Both the position numbers and the translations under genes were made by a program. The notes under the pieces were generated by a model. It made no database searches, was not told where the DNA came from, and worked only from the letters and a program-made list of their open reading frames with translations. DNA of 64,000 nt, from the NCBI RefSeq assembly GCF_013407765.1, contig NZ_JACBZD010000002.1, positions 10,001 to 74,000 on the forward strand. Reading direction: 5' to 3'. This DNA is from Allostreptomyces psammosilenae (lineage in GTDB: Bacteria; Actinomycetota; Actinomycetes; Streptomycetales; Streptomycetaceae). Positions 1 through 9,887 of this stretch are shown here, in pieces. Position 1 is the stretch's first letter, and each line of letters starts with the position of its first letter.

Positions 1-1250
<1,250 letters not shown>

Positions 1251-1342
1251 CCATAGGTGCTACGCGTCCACTGTGTGGTTCTGGAACAATGACCAGGACC
1301 AGTGTTAAGTGAATAATTTGCTGGTTGCCTTGTGTTCCCAAG

Positions 1343-1462
1343 GTTTCCGGTGGTCATAGCGTGAGGGAAACGCCCGGTTACATTCCGAACCCGGAAGCTA
1401 AGCCTTACAGCGCCGATGGTACTGCATGCGGGAGTGTGTGGGAGAGTAGGACGCCGCCGGAA
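1343..1462 (+). rRNA. rrf: 5S ribosomal RNA
   Basis: About 120 nt starting at GTTTCCGGTGGTCATAGCG and ending at GACGCCGCCGGAAT, whose ends pair with each other as 5S termini do. It contains the internal CGCCCGGTTACATTCCGAAC segment typical of actinobacterial 5S RNA. It follows the 23S gene after a spacer of about 90 nt, the usual rrn order. Ends are accurate to a few bases. Confidence 0.95.
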
Positions 1463-1471
1463 TATTTGTGA

Positions 1472-1521
1472 AGGGGTGTGGCCCCGACCGATTTGGTTCG
1501 GTCGGGGCCACACCTCTTTTT
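1472..1521 (+). terminator. Intrinsic terminator of the rrn operon
   Basis: GGTGTGGCCCCGACCGA pairs perfectly (17 bp) with TCGGTCGGGGCCACACC across a 6-nt loop (1492-1497) and is followed by CTCTTTTTC. It lies 10 nt after the 5S gene. The stem plus T-run is a textbook factor-independent terminator, unusual in this genome where most hairpins lack a T-run. Confidence 0.93.
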
Positions 1522-1635
1522 CGCGTTCCCGCGGCGCCTCTGGTGGGCCGGGCCGTCCGGAGGATGGCCGTTCGGCGATGCCGCGGACAGCCCGACCACG
1601 ACGGCAGAGATCTACCCGCTTTGTCGCGGTTTTAC

Positions 1636-3159
1636 TCACCCAAACGGCCACGAACCGGCTGTTGTGGACGAAGTGTCATCCGTCTCGTCCTCATCCGCGA
1701 GTTCCGCGTCCCAGATCTCCTCGTGCAGCAGCTGGGCGGTCGCGGAACGCGCCGAACGGGAGTCGGTCGGGTCGCCGCCCACGGCCACGGAGGAGCCCGC
1801 ACGGCCACGGCCCGGCGCCGGCGGCGTGGACAGCCGGCGGCGTTCGACCGCCTGGGCGGCCTCCTCGGTCATCGCCCGGTCGGTGTAGACCAGGGGCCGC
1901 TCGGCCTCGGTCACGATGTGCTTGACGACCTGTACGTTGCCGTTGACGTCCCAGACCGCGATGCCCGGGGTCAGCGTGGGGATGATCTCCACCGCCCAGC
2001 GCGGCAGGCCGAGCACCTGGCCGGTGGCCCGCGCCTCGTCCGCCTTCTGGGCGTATATCGTCCGCGTGGAGGCCATCTTCAGGATCGCCGCGGCCTCCCG
2101 GGCGGCCGCCCCGTCCACCACGTCCGAGAGGTGGTGGACCACGGCCACGAACGACAGGCCGAGCCGGCGCCCGAACTTCAGCAGCCGCTGGAACAGCTGG
2201 GCGACGAAGGGGCTGTTGATGATGTGCCAGGCCTCTTCGACCAGGAAGATCCGCTTCATACGGTCGGGGCGGATCCAGGTGTGCTCCAGCCACACGCCGA
2301 CGATCGCCATCAGGATGGGCATGGCGATCGAGTTCCGGTCGATGTGCGACAGGTCGAAGATGATCAGCGGCGCGTCGAGGTCGATCCCGGCCGTGGTGGG
2401 CCCGTCGAACATGCCCCGCAGGTCACCGTCGACCAGTCGGTCCAGCACCAGGGCGACGTCCAGGCCCCAGGAGCGGACGTCCTCCACGTCCACGCTGAGG
2501 GCCTCCACGGCCGCCTGGGTGGGGTGGCGGAGCACGTCGACGATGTCGCCCAGCACCGGCTGCCGGTCGGTCACGGTGGCCCGCACGTGGGCGTGTGCGG
2601 CCTTCAGGGCGAAGCCGGCGCGCTCCTCCAGGCCGCGGCCCATGGCGACCTCGACGATGGTCCGCAGCAGGGCCAGCTGGCCGGTGGAGGTGATGGCGGG
2701 GTCCAGCGGGTTCAGCCGGATGCCGCCGTCGCGAGCCGCCATCGGGTCGAGCCGGATCGGGGTGATGCCCAGCGCCTCGGCGATCAGGTTCCACTCCCCG
2801 ACGCCGTCCTCGCCCTGCGCGTCCAGCACCACCACCTGGCGGTCCCGGAAGCGCAGTTGGCGCAGCACGTAGGTCTTCTCCAGGCTGGACTTGCCGTTGC
2901 CGGACTCGCCGAGCACCAGCCAGTGCGGCGCGGGGAGCTGCTGCCCGTACAGCTGGAAGGGGTCGTAGATGTAGCCCTTGCCGGAGTAGACCTCGCGTCC
3001 GATGATCACGCCGGAGTCGCCGAGGCCCGGGGCGGCCGTGGGCAGGTAGACGGCCTGGGCCTGTCCGGTGGAGGTGCGGACCGGGAGCCGGGTGGTCTCG
3101 ACCCGGCCGAAGAGCATCCCGGTGAAGGCGTCGACGATCGCGTCCATCGGGTTCGGCAT
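1636..3159 (-). CDS. VirB4/TraC-like ATPase of a type IV secretion-like module
   Basis: 507 aa ATP-binding protein with a Walker A motif (GESGNGKS, residues 84-91) and Walker B (IFLVEEAW, 305-312), followed by the AQLFQRLLKFGRR and VVHHLSD segments typical of VirB4/TraC-type conjugation ATPases. It would power assembly or substrate movement at the inner membrane. The start is the ATG preceded by AGGAGG seven bases upstream. The last 60 residues are acidic and Ser/Thr-rich, probably disordered. It is the last gene of a five-gene minus-strand set and lies 115 nt after the SCO6880-type gene. It lacks the long N-terminal region of full VirB4, which the preceding gene may supply. The ATPase family is clear; the machine's substrate is unknown. 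Confidence 0.85.
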   Translation of the reverse strand: MPNPMDAIVDAFTGMLFGRVETTRLPVRTSTGQAQAVYLPTAAPGLGDSGVIIGREVYSGKGYIYDPFQLYGQQLPAPHWLVLGESGNGKSSLEKTYVLRQLRFRDRQVVVLDAQGEDGVGEWNLIAEALGITPIRLDPMAARDGGIRLNPLDPAITSTGQLALLRTIVEVAMGRGLEERAGFALKAAHAHVRATVTDRQPVLGDIVDVLRHPTQAAVEALSVDVEDVRSWGLDVALVLDRLVDGDLRGMFDGPTTAGIDLDAPLIIFDLSHIDRNSIAMPILMAIVGVWLEHTWIRPDRMKRIFLVEEAWHIINSPFVAQLFQRLLKFGRRLGLSFVAVVHHLSDVVDGAAAREAAAILKMASTRTIYAQKADEARATGQVLGLPRWAVEIIPTLTPGIAVWDVNGNVQVVKHIVTEAERPLVYTDRAMTEEAAQAVERRRLSTPPAPGRGRAGSSVAVGGDPTDSRSARSATAQLLHEEIWDAELADEDETDDTSSTTAGSWPFG

Positions 3160-3273
3160 GTCGACCTCCTGGTCCGTTGGTCCGCTTGTCGTTGATCAGC
3201 CTGCTGGTCCGCCGTCGGTTCCGCGCGCGCTGCCCGCCCCCGGGTCCGCCGTTCGGGTCCGCGGTTCGGGCCG

Positions 3274-4791
3274 CTACCGGCGGATGCCGGTGGCGAACGG
3301 GAGGGTGTTGACGAACGCCCGGTGGTGTTCGCGGTCGCACCACTCCAGCTTGAGGTAGCTCTTCCCCGCGGAGGCGCGGATGGTGCGCTTGTCGCGGGCG
3401 AGCTGCTCGGGGCTGCGGGAGGAGACCGTGATGTAGCCGACCAGGTTGACGCCGGCGGCGCCGCTGGCCAGGTCCTCGCCGCGCTGGTCCACGCGGCCGG
3501 TCTGGGCGATGTCGCGCGGGTCCACCACCCGGTTCATCCGGGCGGCGCGGGAGGCCTCGGCGTCGTCGTTGGTCTTCTCGGTGAGCATCCGCTCGATCGC
3601 CACGTCGGTGGGCTCCAGGTCCATGGTGACGGCGACGGTGCGGATCACGTCCGGGGTGTGCACCAGCAGCGGGGCGAGGAAGTTCACCCCGACCGGGGTG
3701 AGCGGCCACTCCTTGATCCAGGCGGTGGCGTGGCACCAGTAGTCGCGGGTCGCCGACTCGCGGGTCTTGGCCTGGAGGAACTGCGGCTGGGTGGCGTCCA
3801 GCTCGGCCGGCCAGGCGTTGCGCCGGCTCATCGCCTGGATGTGGTCGATGGGGTGGTCGGGGTCGTACATGGAGTGGATCAGCGAGGACAGCCGGGCCTG
3901 GCCGAGCGGCTGGCGGACCCGGATGTCGGCCTCGGTGAGCCGGGCGCAGATGTCGGCCAGCTCGCGGGCCATCACCACGGCCAGGCCGTCGTCGCCCTTG
4001 AGCATGGCGGAGGCCTCGGCGGCGAGTTCGCGGCTGTAGTGCATGCAGGCGACCAGGTAGGCGCGGTGCTGCTCGCTGGAGGTGGAGACCATGGAGGCGA
4101 GCTGGTCGTAGGACTCCTTCAGCCAGCGGGGCGCGTCCTCGGCGCCGCGGCGCTCGACGTCCTTGGCGTGGGCGTCCGGGTCGGCGGGGAGGGTGCGGGC
4201 CAGCATCTGCAGGCGGGTGACGAAGCCGTCGCCGTTGGCCACGTGCTTGAGCAGGGTGCCGAACCGATCGACCAGCGCCTCCTGGTCCTCGGCGTCCCGC
4301 AGGCCCACGCCGGGGCCCTCGATCTCGATGGCGGCGGTGACGGTGCGGCGCTCGACGTGCAGCAGCACGGCCACCTCGTCGGGGCCGAACGGAGCGCTGA
4401 GCCAGCGCAGCCGGCCGATCCCGGGCGGGGCGCCGACCTCGACCTCCCGGCCGTCCAGCCGGGTGCCGGCCTCCATGGCGGAGGAGCGGTAGACGCCGCC
4501 GCGGCGGGCGATCCGGCGGTAGGAGCGGTCGATCTCCAGCCAGCGGTAGAGGGTGCGGCCGCGGTAGGGCATGTAGACGACGGCGAGGGCGAGCGCGGGC
4601 AGGCCCACCAGTCCGGCCAGGCGCAGCGCGAGCGGCGGGATGAGCAGGCCGGACATCATGCCGAGGAAGGCGCCGAGGACGATGACGGCCAGCTCGCCGT
4701 TCTCCCGGTTGCGGCCGATGATGGCGTTGGGGCGGGAGCGGCCGATGAGGTAGGTGCGGCGTTGGTGGTGGCCGACGGGCTGGGTGGTCAC
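3274..4791 (-). CDS. SCO6880-type protein (PrgI/VirB4 N-terminal-like) of the secretion module
   Basis: 505 aa, starting at a GTG whose GTGA overlaps the stop of the upstream VirB6-like gene, so the two are translationally coupled. Two hydrophobic segments (about residues 33-75) are followed by a long soluble region without a Walker motif. This layout, and its place next to a short VirB4-like ATPase, match the actinobacterial SCO6880 family, which behaves as the membrane-anchored N-terminal half of a split VirB4/PrgI unit. A role in assembling the secretion channel is inferred from context; no catalytic motif was seen. Confidence 0.78.
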   Translation of the reverse strand: MTTQPVGHHQRRTYLIGRSRPNAIIGRNRENGELAVIVLGAFLGMMSGLLIPPLALRLAGLVGLPALALAVVYMPYRGRTLYRWLEIDRSYRRIARRGGVYRSSAMEAGTRLDGREVEVGAPPGIGRLRWLSAPFGPDEVAVLLHVERRTVTAAIEIEGPGVGLRDAEDQEALVDRFGTLLKHVANGDGFVTRLQMLARTLPADPDAHAKDVERRGAEDAPRWLKESYDQLASMVSTSSEQHRAYLVACMHYSRELAAEASAMLKGDDGLAVVMARELADICARLTEADIRVRQPLGQARLSSLIHSMYDPDHPIDHIQAMSRRNAWPAELDATQPQFLQAKTRESATRDYWCHATAWIKEWPLTPVGVNFLAPLLVHTPDVIRTVAVTMDLEPTDVAIERMLTEKTNDDAEASRAARMNRVVDPRDIAQTGRVDQRGEDLASGAAGVNLVGYITVSSRSPEQLARDKRTIRASAGKSYLKLEWCDREHHRAFVNTLPFATGIRR

Positions 4792-6005
4792 CTGTCTCCC
4801 CCTGGGTTCGCGCCGCGGGGCTGGTCACCGGCGCGGCCGGTGAGGCCGGGCGGGGCGGGCGGCGGTGGTGCGGTGCGGCCGGTGCCGCGGCTGCTGTGGG
4901 CGGCGATTCCCGGGGTGACCGCGCTGGCGGCGCTCGGGGCGGCGCCGGAGCGCTGGGGGCCCGGGCGGGCCTCGGCGGTGCCGCGGCTGCCGTGGGTGCT
5001 GATGCCCTGTTTGACGAAGTTCGCGGTGCCGTTGATGGCCGCGCGGCCGCCGGAGACGGCCTGGCGGCGGGCGCTGTGCAGGGCGACCATGTCGTCGCCG
5101 AAGCCGGGCACGAAGCGGTAGATGGCGACCGAGGCGAAGATCGACAGGGCGAGGATGGCCAGTCCGGAGAGGATGGCGGAGAAGGCGTCGGGTTCGTCGC
5201 CGCCGACGGAGACGGCTCCCGCCAGGCCGAGCACGATGATGATGACCGGCTTGATCAGGTCGATGGCGAGCATCAGGCCGGCCCAGCGGCGGACGTGCCG
5301 CCACAGGGAGCGGTCGACCAGGCCGGAGTAGACGATGGTGCCGAGCAGCGCGCCGACGTAGAGCATGGCGGCGCGGATCAGCAGTTCCAGCCAGAGCACG
5401 GCGGCGGCGAGCACGGAAAGCAGGGAGACCAGGATCAGCACGATCGGGCCGCCGCCGATGTCGTTGGCCGGGTCGAGTGCCTCGGCGAAGCCGCCGAGGA
5501 AGCGGTCGGTGCCGTCCTGGGTGCCGCTGGCGATGACCTCGGTGAGCGAGTCGGTGACGGCGACCAGGGTGTAGAGGATCAGCGGGGTGAAGGCGGAGGC
5601 GAGGACGGTCAGCCAGAGGTAGCCGATCGCCTCGCTGAAGGCCTGTCCCATGGGGACGCCGCGCACCGCCCGCTTGGCGATGGCGAGCAGCCACAGCACG
5701 AGGGTGAGGACGGTGGAGGCGGCGAAGACGACGGCGTACTGGCGCAGGAAGCCGGCGTTGGTGAAGTCGACCTGGGTGGTGTCGACGATGGCGTCGGAGA
5801 GCCGGGTGATGACCCAGGAGGCGGCCTCGGCGCAGCCGGCGGCGAGGGAGCCGAGGGGGTCGACGACCTCGCTGCCGGGCAGCTGGGGGACGGTGCCGGT
5901 GCCCTGCTGGCAGCCGGCCTGGGCGGCGCCGGGGACGAGTTCGCAGGAGTCGAAGGAGGCGGAGGGGCTGGGGGAGGGAGTGGGCGAGGGGCTTCTAACG
6001 GGCAT
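4788..6005 (-). CDS. Polytopic membrane protein, VirB6/TrbL-like
   Basis: 405 aa. After a Ser/Pro-rich N-terminus with several cysteines (about residues 1-60) come roughly seven hydrophobic segments between residues 90 and 300, then a disordered Gly/Pro/Arg-rich tail. This is the shape of VirB6/TrbL-type inner-membrane channel components. It overlaps the upstream TcpC-like gene by 11 nt and the downstream gene by 4 nt, so the set is an operon. Family placement rests on topology and neighbours rather than a diagnostic motif. Confidence 0.75.
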   Translation of the reverse strand: MPVRSPSPTPSPSPSASFDSCELVPGAAQAGCQQGTGTVPQLPGSEVVDPLGSLAAGCAEAASWVITRLSDAIVDTTQVDFTNAGFLRQYAVVFAASTVLTLVLWLLAIAKRAVRGVPMGQAFSEAIGYLWLTVLASAFTPLILYTLVAVTDSLTEVIASGTQDGTDRFLGGFAEALDPANDIGGGPIVLILVSLLSVLAAAVLWLELLIRAAMLYVGALLGTIVYSGLVDRSLWRHVRRWAGLMLAIDLIKPVIIIVLGLAGAVSVGGDEPDAFSAILSGLAILALSIFASVAIYRFVPGFGDDMVALHSARRQAVSGGRAAINGTANFVKQGISTHGSRGTAEARPGPQRSGAAPSAASAVTPGIAAHSSRGTGRTAPPPPAPPGLTGRAGDQPRGANPGGDR

Positions 6006-6804
6006 AGCTGAATCCCCCGAACTCCGAGATCGCCTCGGCGATCTCCTCGGCTCCGGAGGCGGGCTGGATTCCGCTGATCGGGACCGGCCCCTCCTCCTGG
6101 CGCTGGTCGCTGATCAGCCAGTCCCCGCCCTGCCACTCCAGGGTGAGGGTGGTGGTGGCCCAGGACTCGGTGACCGGCTGGGTGGAGCCCTCGCCGGCCA
6201 GGCCGATCAGGCCGGTGTTCCAGACCGAGACGACGGCGCGTTCGGGGGTGTACTCCTCGACGCGGGTGCCCACGGGGATGGTGCGGCAGACGAAGGTGAG
6301 GTCCTCGTCGGTGGAGGCGCCCTGGTCGTCGAGGCCGTACTGGGAGGCGAGGGCGGCGTAGGTGTCGTCGAGGCGGGCCTGCCAGTCGTCGACCTGTTCG
6401 GGTGCGGTGAGGGCGACGACGATGGCGTGCCGGGTGTCGGTGGCGAACATGCGGTCCGAGCCGAGGGCCACGACGTAGTTGGCGGCGGCGGACTGGGCGC
6501 CCTGCTCGGTCTGCGGGTGGCCGACCGCGATGCCGTCGGCGCCGGCGGCGACGGGCGCGGTGCCGGTGGGGGCGGTCGGGTTGGTGGCGGGCGTGCCGGA
6601 ACCGTCGCCGTCGGCGGAGGCGGGGGTGTCGCCGCCCTGGCCGTCGAGCCGGCCGGCGACCGCGACGGCCCCGAGCAGCAGGACGACGACGCCGATGACG
6701 GTCAGGAGGGAGCGCACCGGGTGCGCGCGCGGGGGGACCGCGGGCGCACCCGGTTCGGCGGGCAGCCGGGTGCGCGTGTTCGGCTGGTCGTCGGTCACAG
6801 GCAT
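5995..6804 (-). CDS. VirB8/TcpC-like conjugation protein
   Basis: 269 aa. A short cytoplasmic N-terminus is followed by one membrane segment (about residues 31-52), a Gly/Thr/Ala-rich linker and a C-terminal extracytoplasmic domain of about 170 residues. Bitopic proteins of this shape, placed just before a VirB6-like gene, are usually TcpC/VirB8-type scaffolds with NTF2-like domains. The conserved-looking part begins at the AVGHPQTEQGAQSAAANYV stretch. It overlaps the next gene by 11 nt. The assignment is from architecture and context; a generic secreted-domain protein is the alternative. Confidence 0.7.
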   Translation of the reverse strand: MPVTDDQPNTRTRLPAEPGAPAVPPRAHPVRSLLTVIGVVVLLLGAVAVAGRLDGQGGDTPASADGDGSGTPATNPTAPTGTAPVAAGADGIAVGHPQTEQGAQSAAANYVVALGSDRMFATDTRHAIVVALTAPEQVDDWQARLDDTYAALASQYGLDDQGASTDEDLTFVCRTIPVGTRVEEYTPERAVVSVWNTGLIGLAGEGSTQPVTESWATTTLTLEWQGGDWLISDQRQEEGPVPISGIQPASGAEEIAEAISEFGGFSYAR

Positions 6805-6896
6805 CGCGATCTTCCCTCGGGCGTACGACCCGGTTCACGGTGGGTGTCGTCGTAGCGTCCCGCGGGGGCAGTTACGTCCATTCGGGGCGGCGCGGG

Positions 6897-7232
6897 TCAG
6901 ATGGCCATGCCGTAGACGATCGTGAAGAGCGTCCCCAGCGAGCCGATGATGAACACGCCGGTGAGCCCGGCGATGATCAGGCCCTTGCCCTGTTCCGCGC
7001 TGAAGGTGTCGCGCAGCGCGGTGGCGCCGATGCGCTGCCGGGCGGCCCCCCATATGGCGATGGCCAGGCACAGCAGCAGGGCCGCCGCCATGATCACCTC
7101 GATCATGACCCGGGCCTCGGCCCCCAGCTCGGCGAACGGCCCCCAGTCCGGGGCGATGCCGCCGATGAGGGTGTCGATGCCAGCGCCCTCCTCCGTCTGG
7201 GGCGCCGGGCTCTCTTCCGCACTCAGATACAT
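6897..7232 (-). CDS. Small two-TM protein, pilin/VirB2-like candidate
   Basis: 111 aa from the ATG at 7232, preceded by GGTGAG at good spacing; an in-frame ATG at 7256 would add eight residues but has no clear ribosome binding site. It has two hydrophobic segments (about residues 43-62 and 84-108) separated by a short basic loop, and ends GMAI. Small two-helix proteins opening a T4SS operon are typically VirB2/TrbC-like pilins, but no cleavage site is visible, so pilin is a suggestion from context. It is the first gene of the module and is divergent from the cell-wall hydrolase gene. Confidence 0.62.
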   Translation of the reverse strand: MYLSAEESPAPQTEEGAGIDTLIGGIAPDWGPFAELGAEARVMIEVIMAAALLLCLAIAIWGAARQRIGATALRDTFSAEQGKGLIIAGLTGVFIIGSLGTLFTIVYGMAI

Positions 7233-7731
7233 AGGTCTCACCACCCTCTTGGGCATTTAAGCCGCTCGCCCGACGCTGGCGAGAAGTCGGTTCCCATCTT
7301 GGCCGAAAGCTAGGCCGACTTGGCTGATTGGCGACGAGTGTCCGGTGGGGCGTCCGGCCCGTGGCCGGGCCGGGCGGATGCCCGGCGGTCCGGGCCCCGA
7401 GCCCCGCTCCACCAGATCGCCGCGGCCTCGGCCAGGCGTCGACACCAGGTTAGACGGTGAACGGGTGACACGGGGGTGGGCGAGTCGTCATATTGGTGGA
7501 CCGTCAGTGGCGGGCCGGCGCACGTGGGTTGGCGGCGGGGCGACGGGGCCCCGGCGGCACCCCCGTCGCGGTCGTCGCGCCCGGCGGCCGGGCGGTTGCT
7601 GTCATGGGAACCGGTGCGGCTGGGCATCACCGAGGTGTGCGTGGGTTGGTCGCCGGCGGCGGCGCGGCGGGGCGTGGCAGTGCGCCCGGCCGGGTGGCGG
7701 GTCGTGGCGGCCCGAGGGAGGGAGTGGCCGA
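7233..7731. other. Divergent intergenic region, secretion module / wall hydrolase
   Basis: About 0.5 kb with no convincing gene. It must carry the promoters for the minus-strand secretion module and the plus-strand hydrolase. It holds GC-rich open frames on both strands that are not gene-like. An AT-richer spot (TCATATTGGTGGACC, about 7488-7502) is the only promoter-like stretch I noticed, without clear boxes. Confidence 0.5.
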
Positions 7732-8796
7732 GTGGGCCGCAGGGGCTGGACCGTGGTCGGCTTGGCCGTCACGCTGCCGTTCGCGCTGCTCGCGCTCCTG
7801 GTGGCCGGGGTGTTCGTGGCGGCCGGGGGCGGGACGTCGTCGAACGGCGCCGGGGGGTCGGGACGGTTGGCGGCGGGGACGGTGCCGGCGGAGTACGCGG
7901 CGCTGATCCAGGAGTGGGGCAACCTCTGCCCGGCCCTGAGTCCGGCGATCCTGGCGGCGCAGCTGTACCAGGAGTCGGGGTTCAACCCGCGGGCGGTGAG
8001 CCCGGTGGGGGCCAGCGGGATAGGCCAGTTCATGCCGGGCACCTGGGAGACCCACGGCATGGACGCCAACGGTGACGGCGTGCGCAACGTCTGGGATCCG
8101 CAGGACGCCATTCCGTCGGCGGCCTCGTACGACTGCGCGGTGGCCTCCTACGTGGCCGAGGTGCCGGGGGATCCGAGCGAGCTGATGCTGGCGGCGTACA
8201 ACGCCGGGCCGTACGCGGTGATCCGGTACTCGGGGATTCCGCCGTACGAGGAGACCCGGGGGTACGTGGAGCGGATCACCTCCCTGGTGCCGAGTTTCGA
8301 GGCGCCGGAGCAGGTGGTGGCGTACTCGGGGCAGGCGGCGGGCGCGATCTACTACGCGCAGTCGAAGCTGGGTGTGGAGTACCTGTGGGGTGGTGAGGGG
8401 CGGCCCGAGGAGGGGGGCCGGTTCGACTGCTCGGGGTTGACCCAGGCGGCGTACGCGAGCGTCGGCATCGCCCTGCCGCGGGTGGCCAACGACCAGTGGT
8501 ACGCGGGCAGCCATCCGTCGCGTGACCAGCTGCTGCCGGGGGACCTGGTGTTCTTCGCGCACGATCTGAACGATCCGCGGAGCATCTACCACGTGGGGCT
8601 GTACGTCGGCGGCGGGAAGATGATCAACGCGCCGTACACGGGCGCGGTGATCCGCTACGACGACATCGACAAGCCGGACTACATCGGCGCGACCCGGGTG
8701 ACCACGGACGCCGCGGCGGCGCTGCCGGAGCGCGACGAGCAGGGCCAGGTGGTCGGGCCGGCCCGTCCCCGGGAGACGGCGCTCGCCCAGGAGTAG
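7732..8796 (+). CDS. Bifunctional lytic transglycosylase / NlpC/P60 endopeptidase
   Basis: 354 aa from GTG 7732, preceded by GGGAGGGAG; open sequence continues upstream but without a ribosome binding site. The order is a membrane anchor or signal (residues 7-31), an SLT lysozyme-like domain (about 62-175, catalytic Glu81 in YQESGFNP), then a C-terminal NlpC/P60 domain (about 200-325) with Cys233 in RFDCSG and His287 in IYHVGLYVG. It should cut both glycan strands and stem peptides. Next to the T4SS-like operon it fits the VirB1 role of opening the wall for a secretion apparatus, as in Gram-positive conjugation systems. Enzyme class is secure; its link to the module is inferred. Confidence 0.9.
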   Translation: MGRRGWTVVGLAVTLPFALLALLVAGVFVAAGGGTSSNGAGGSGRLAAGTVPAEYAALIQEWGNLCPALSPAILAAQLYQESGFNPRAVSPVGASGIGQFMPGTWETHGMDANGDGVRNVWDPQDAIPSAASYDCAVASYVAEVPGDPSELMLAAYNAGPYAVIRYSGIPPYEETRGYVERITSLVPSFEAPEQVVAYSGQAAGAIYYAQSKLGVEYLWGGEGRPEEGGRFDCSGLTQAAYASVGIALPRVANDQWYAGSHPSRDQLLPGDLVFFAHDLNDPRSIYHVGLYVGGGKMINAPYTGAVIRYDDIDKPDYIGATRVTTDAAAALPERDEQGQVVGPARPRETALAQE

Positions 8797-8980
8797 GCCG
8801 CTCCTGCAACCGCTCCGCTGTGTGCGCCGTCCACTACTGCGCGGGGTCGATGCGCCAACTCCCTTGCGGCTTGGTAGCGTTCCGTTCATCCGGAGTTGCC
8901 GGAACGTTTGATTCCGGTGGGTGGGCGGGCTGTGTCGTCGCGCCGGTGCCCGGGTGCGGCCGGGGGAGACGGAGGCGGTT

Positions 8981-9832
8981 GTGAGCGTGCTGGTGGCCGC
9001 GGAGGACCTCGGTCCGGACGTCGCGTTGCTGCGCGGCGTCAACGACGTGGCGCGGGCGACGGAGTGGGCGCACGGCCCGATGGCGTTCCTCGGCGAGTAC
9101 GGCCTGCCGGCCGTGCTGTTCGGCCTGGCGCTGTACGCGTGGTGGCGGGCGCGCACGTCGGCGGATCCGGTGCGGGCGGTCGCCGCGGTGCTGTGGGCCC
9201 CGCTGGCGGCGGGGGTGGCGCTGGTGGTGAACGTGCCCATCCGGGAGGTGGTGCAGCGTCCGCGGCCGTTCGTGACCCATCCGGACCTGACGGTGCTGGT
9301 ACACGGCAAGGAGGACTACACCTTCGTCAGCGACCACTCCACGCTGGTGATGGCCATCGCGGTGGGTCTGCTGCTGGTGGACCGGCGGATCGGCGTGCTG
9401 GCCGTGCTGGTCGCCGCCTTCCAGGGCTTCGGCCGGCTGTACGTGGGGGTGCACTACCCGACCGACGTGCTCGGCGGGTTCGCGCTGGGCACCGCGGTGG
9501 TGCTGCTGCTCGCGACGCCGGGGCACGCGCTGTGCGCCGTGGTGGTGCGGGCGCTCCTGGGCACGCCGCTGCGGCCCCTGGTGGCGGCCGGCGGCGGGTC
9601 GCGGCGGCCGGGGCGGCGGGGCGGCCCGGACCGCTCCGGGGACGACCTGAACCGGCCCCAGGGCGTGGCGGGGCCGTCCGTCAGCCGGCCGCGGGTCCCG
9701 GCGGCGGGTGGTGGCACTGGCCCGCTCGGCGTAACCGGCGGGGGCGGGCGTCGTTCTCCTGTCGGGGTGTCGCCGGCGGGCCAGCCGGGCGCGCCGCGTC
9801 TGGAGCAGGAGCCGGTCGCCCCGCGCAGTTGA
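8981..9832 (+). CDS. PAP2-superfamily membrane phosphatase
   Basis: 283 aa from GTG 8981, with GGAGG a few bases upstream. The three PAP2 phosphatase motifs are present: RPRP with Arg93-Pro94, SDHS with His119, and GRLYVGVHYPTD with Arg152, His158 and Asp162. Five or so membrane helices surround them. It would dephosphorylate a lipid phosphate such as undecaprenyl pyrophosphate or phosphatidic acid on the outer face of the membrane. The last 80 residues are Gly/Arg/Pro-rich and probably disordered. It follows the wall hydrolase with a 184-nt gap. Substrate cannot be read from sequence. Confidence 0.87.
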   Translation: MSVLVAAEDLGPDVALLRGVNDVARATEWAHGPMAFLGEYGLPAVLFGLALYAWWRARTSADPVRAVAAVLWAPLAAGVALVVNVPIREVVQRPRPFVTHPDLTVLVHGKEDYTFVSDHSTLVMAIAVGLLLVDRRIGVLAVLVAAFQGFGRLYVGVHYPTDVLGGFALGTAVVLLLATPGHALCAVVVRALLGTPLRPLVAAGGGSRRPGRRGGPDRSGDDLNRPQGVAGPSVSRPRVPAAGGGTGPLGVTGGGGRRSPVGVSPAGQPGAPRLEQEPVAPRS

Positions 9833-9887
9833 CGTCGCGTGGATCGCACCGGGGCCGGGCCGGCCTCGTCGAGGGCTGGTGTCTGGC

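Noticed and set aside
1468-3195. 575-aa open frame antisense to the VirB4-like gene
   Set aside because: It is the high-GC shadow of a gene with clear Walker motifs; its own translation is Asp/Gly/Val/Arg-rich with no domain, and it begins inside the rrn terminator region.
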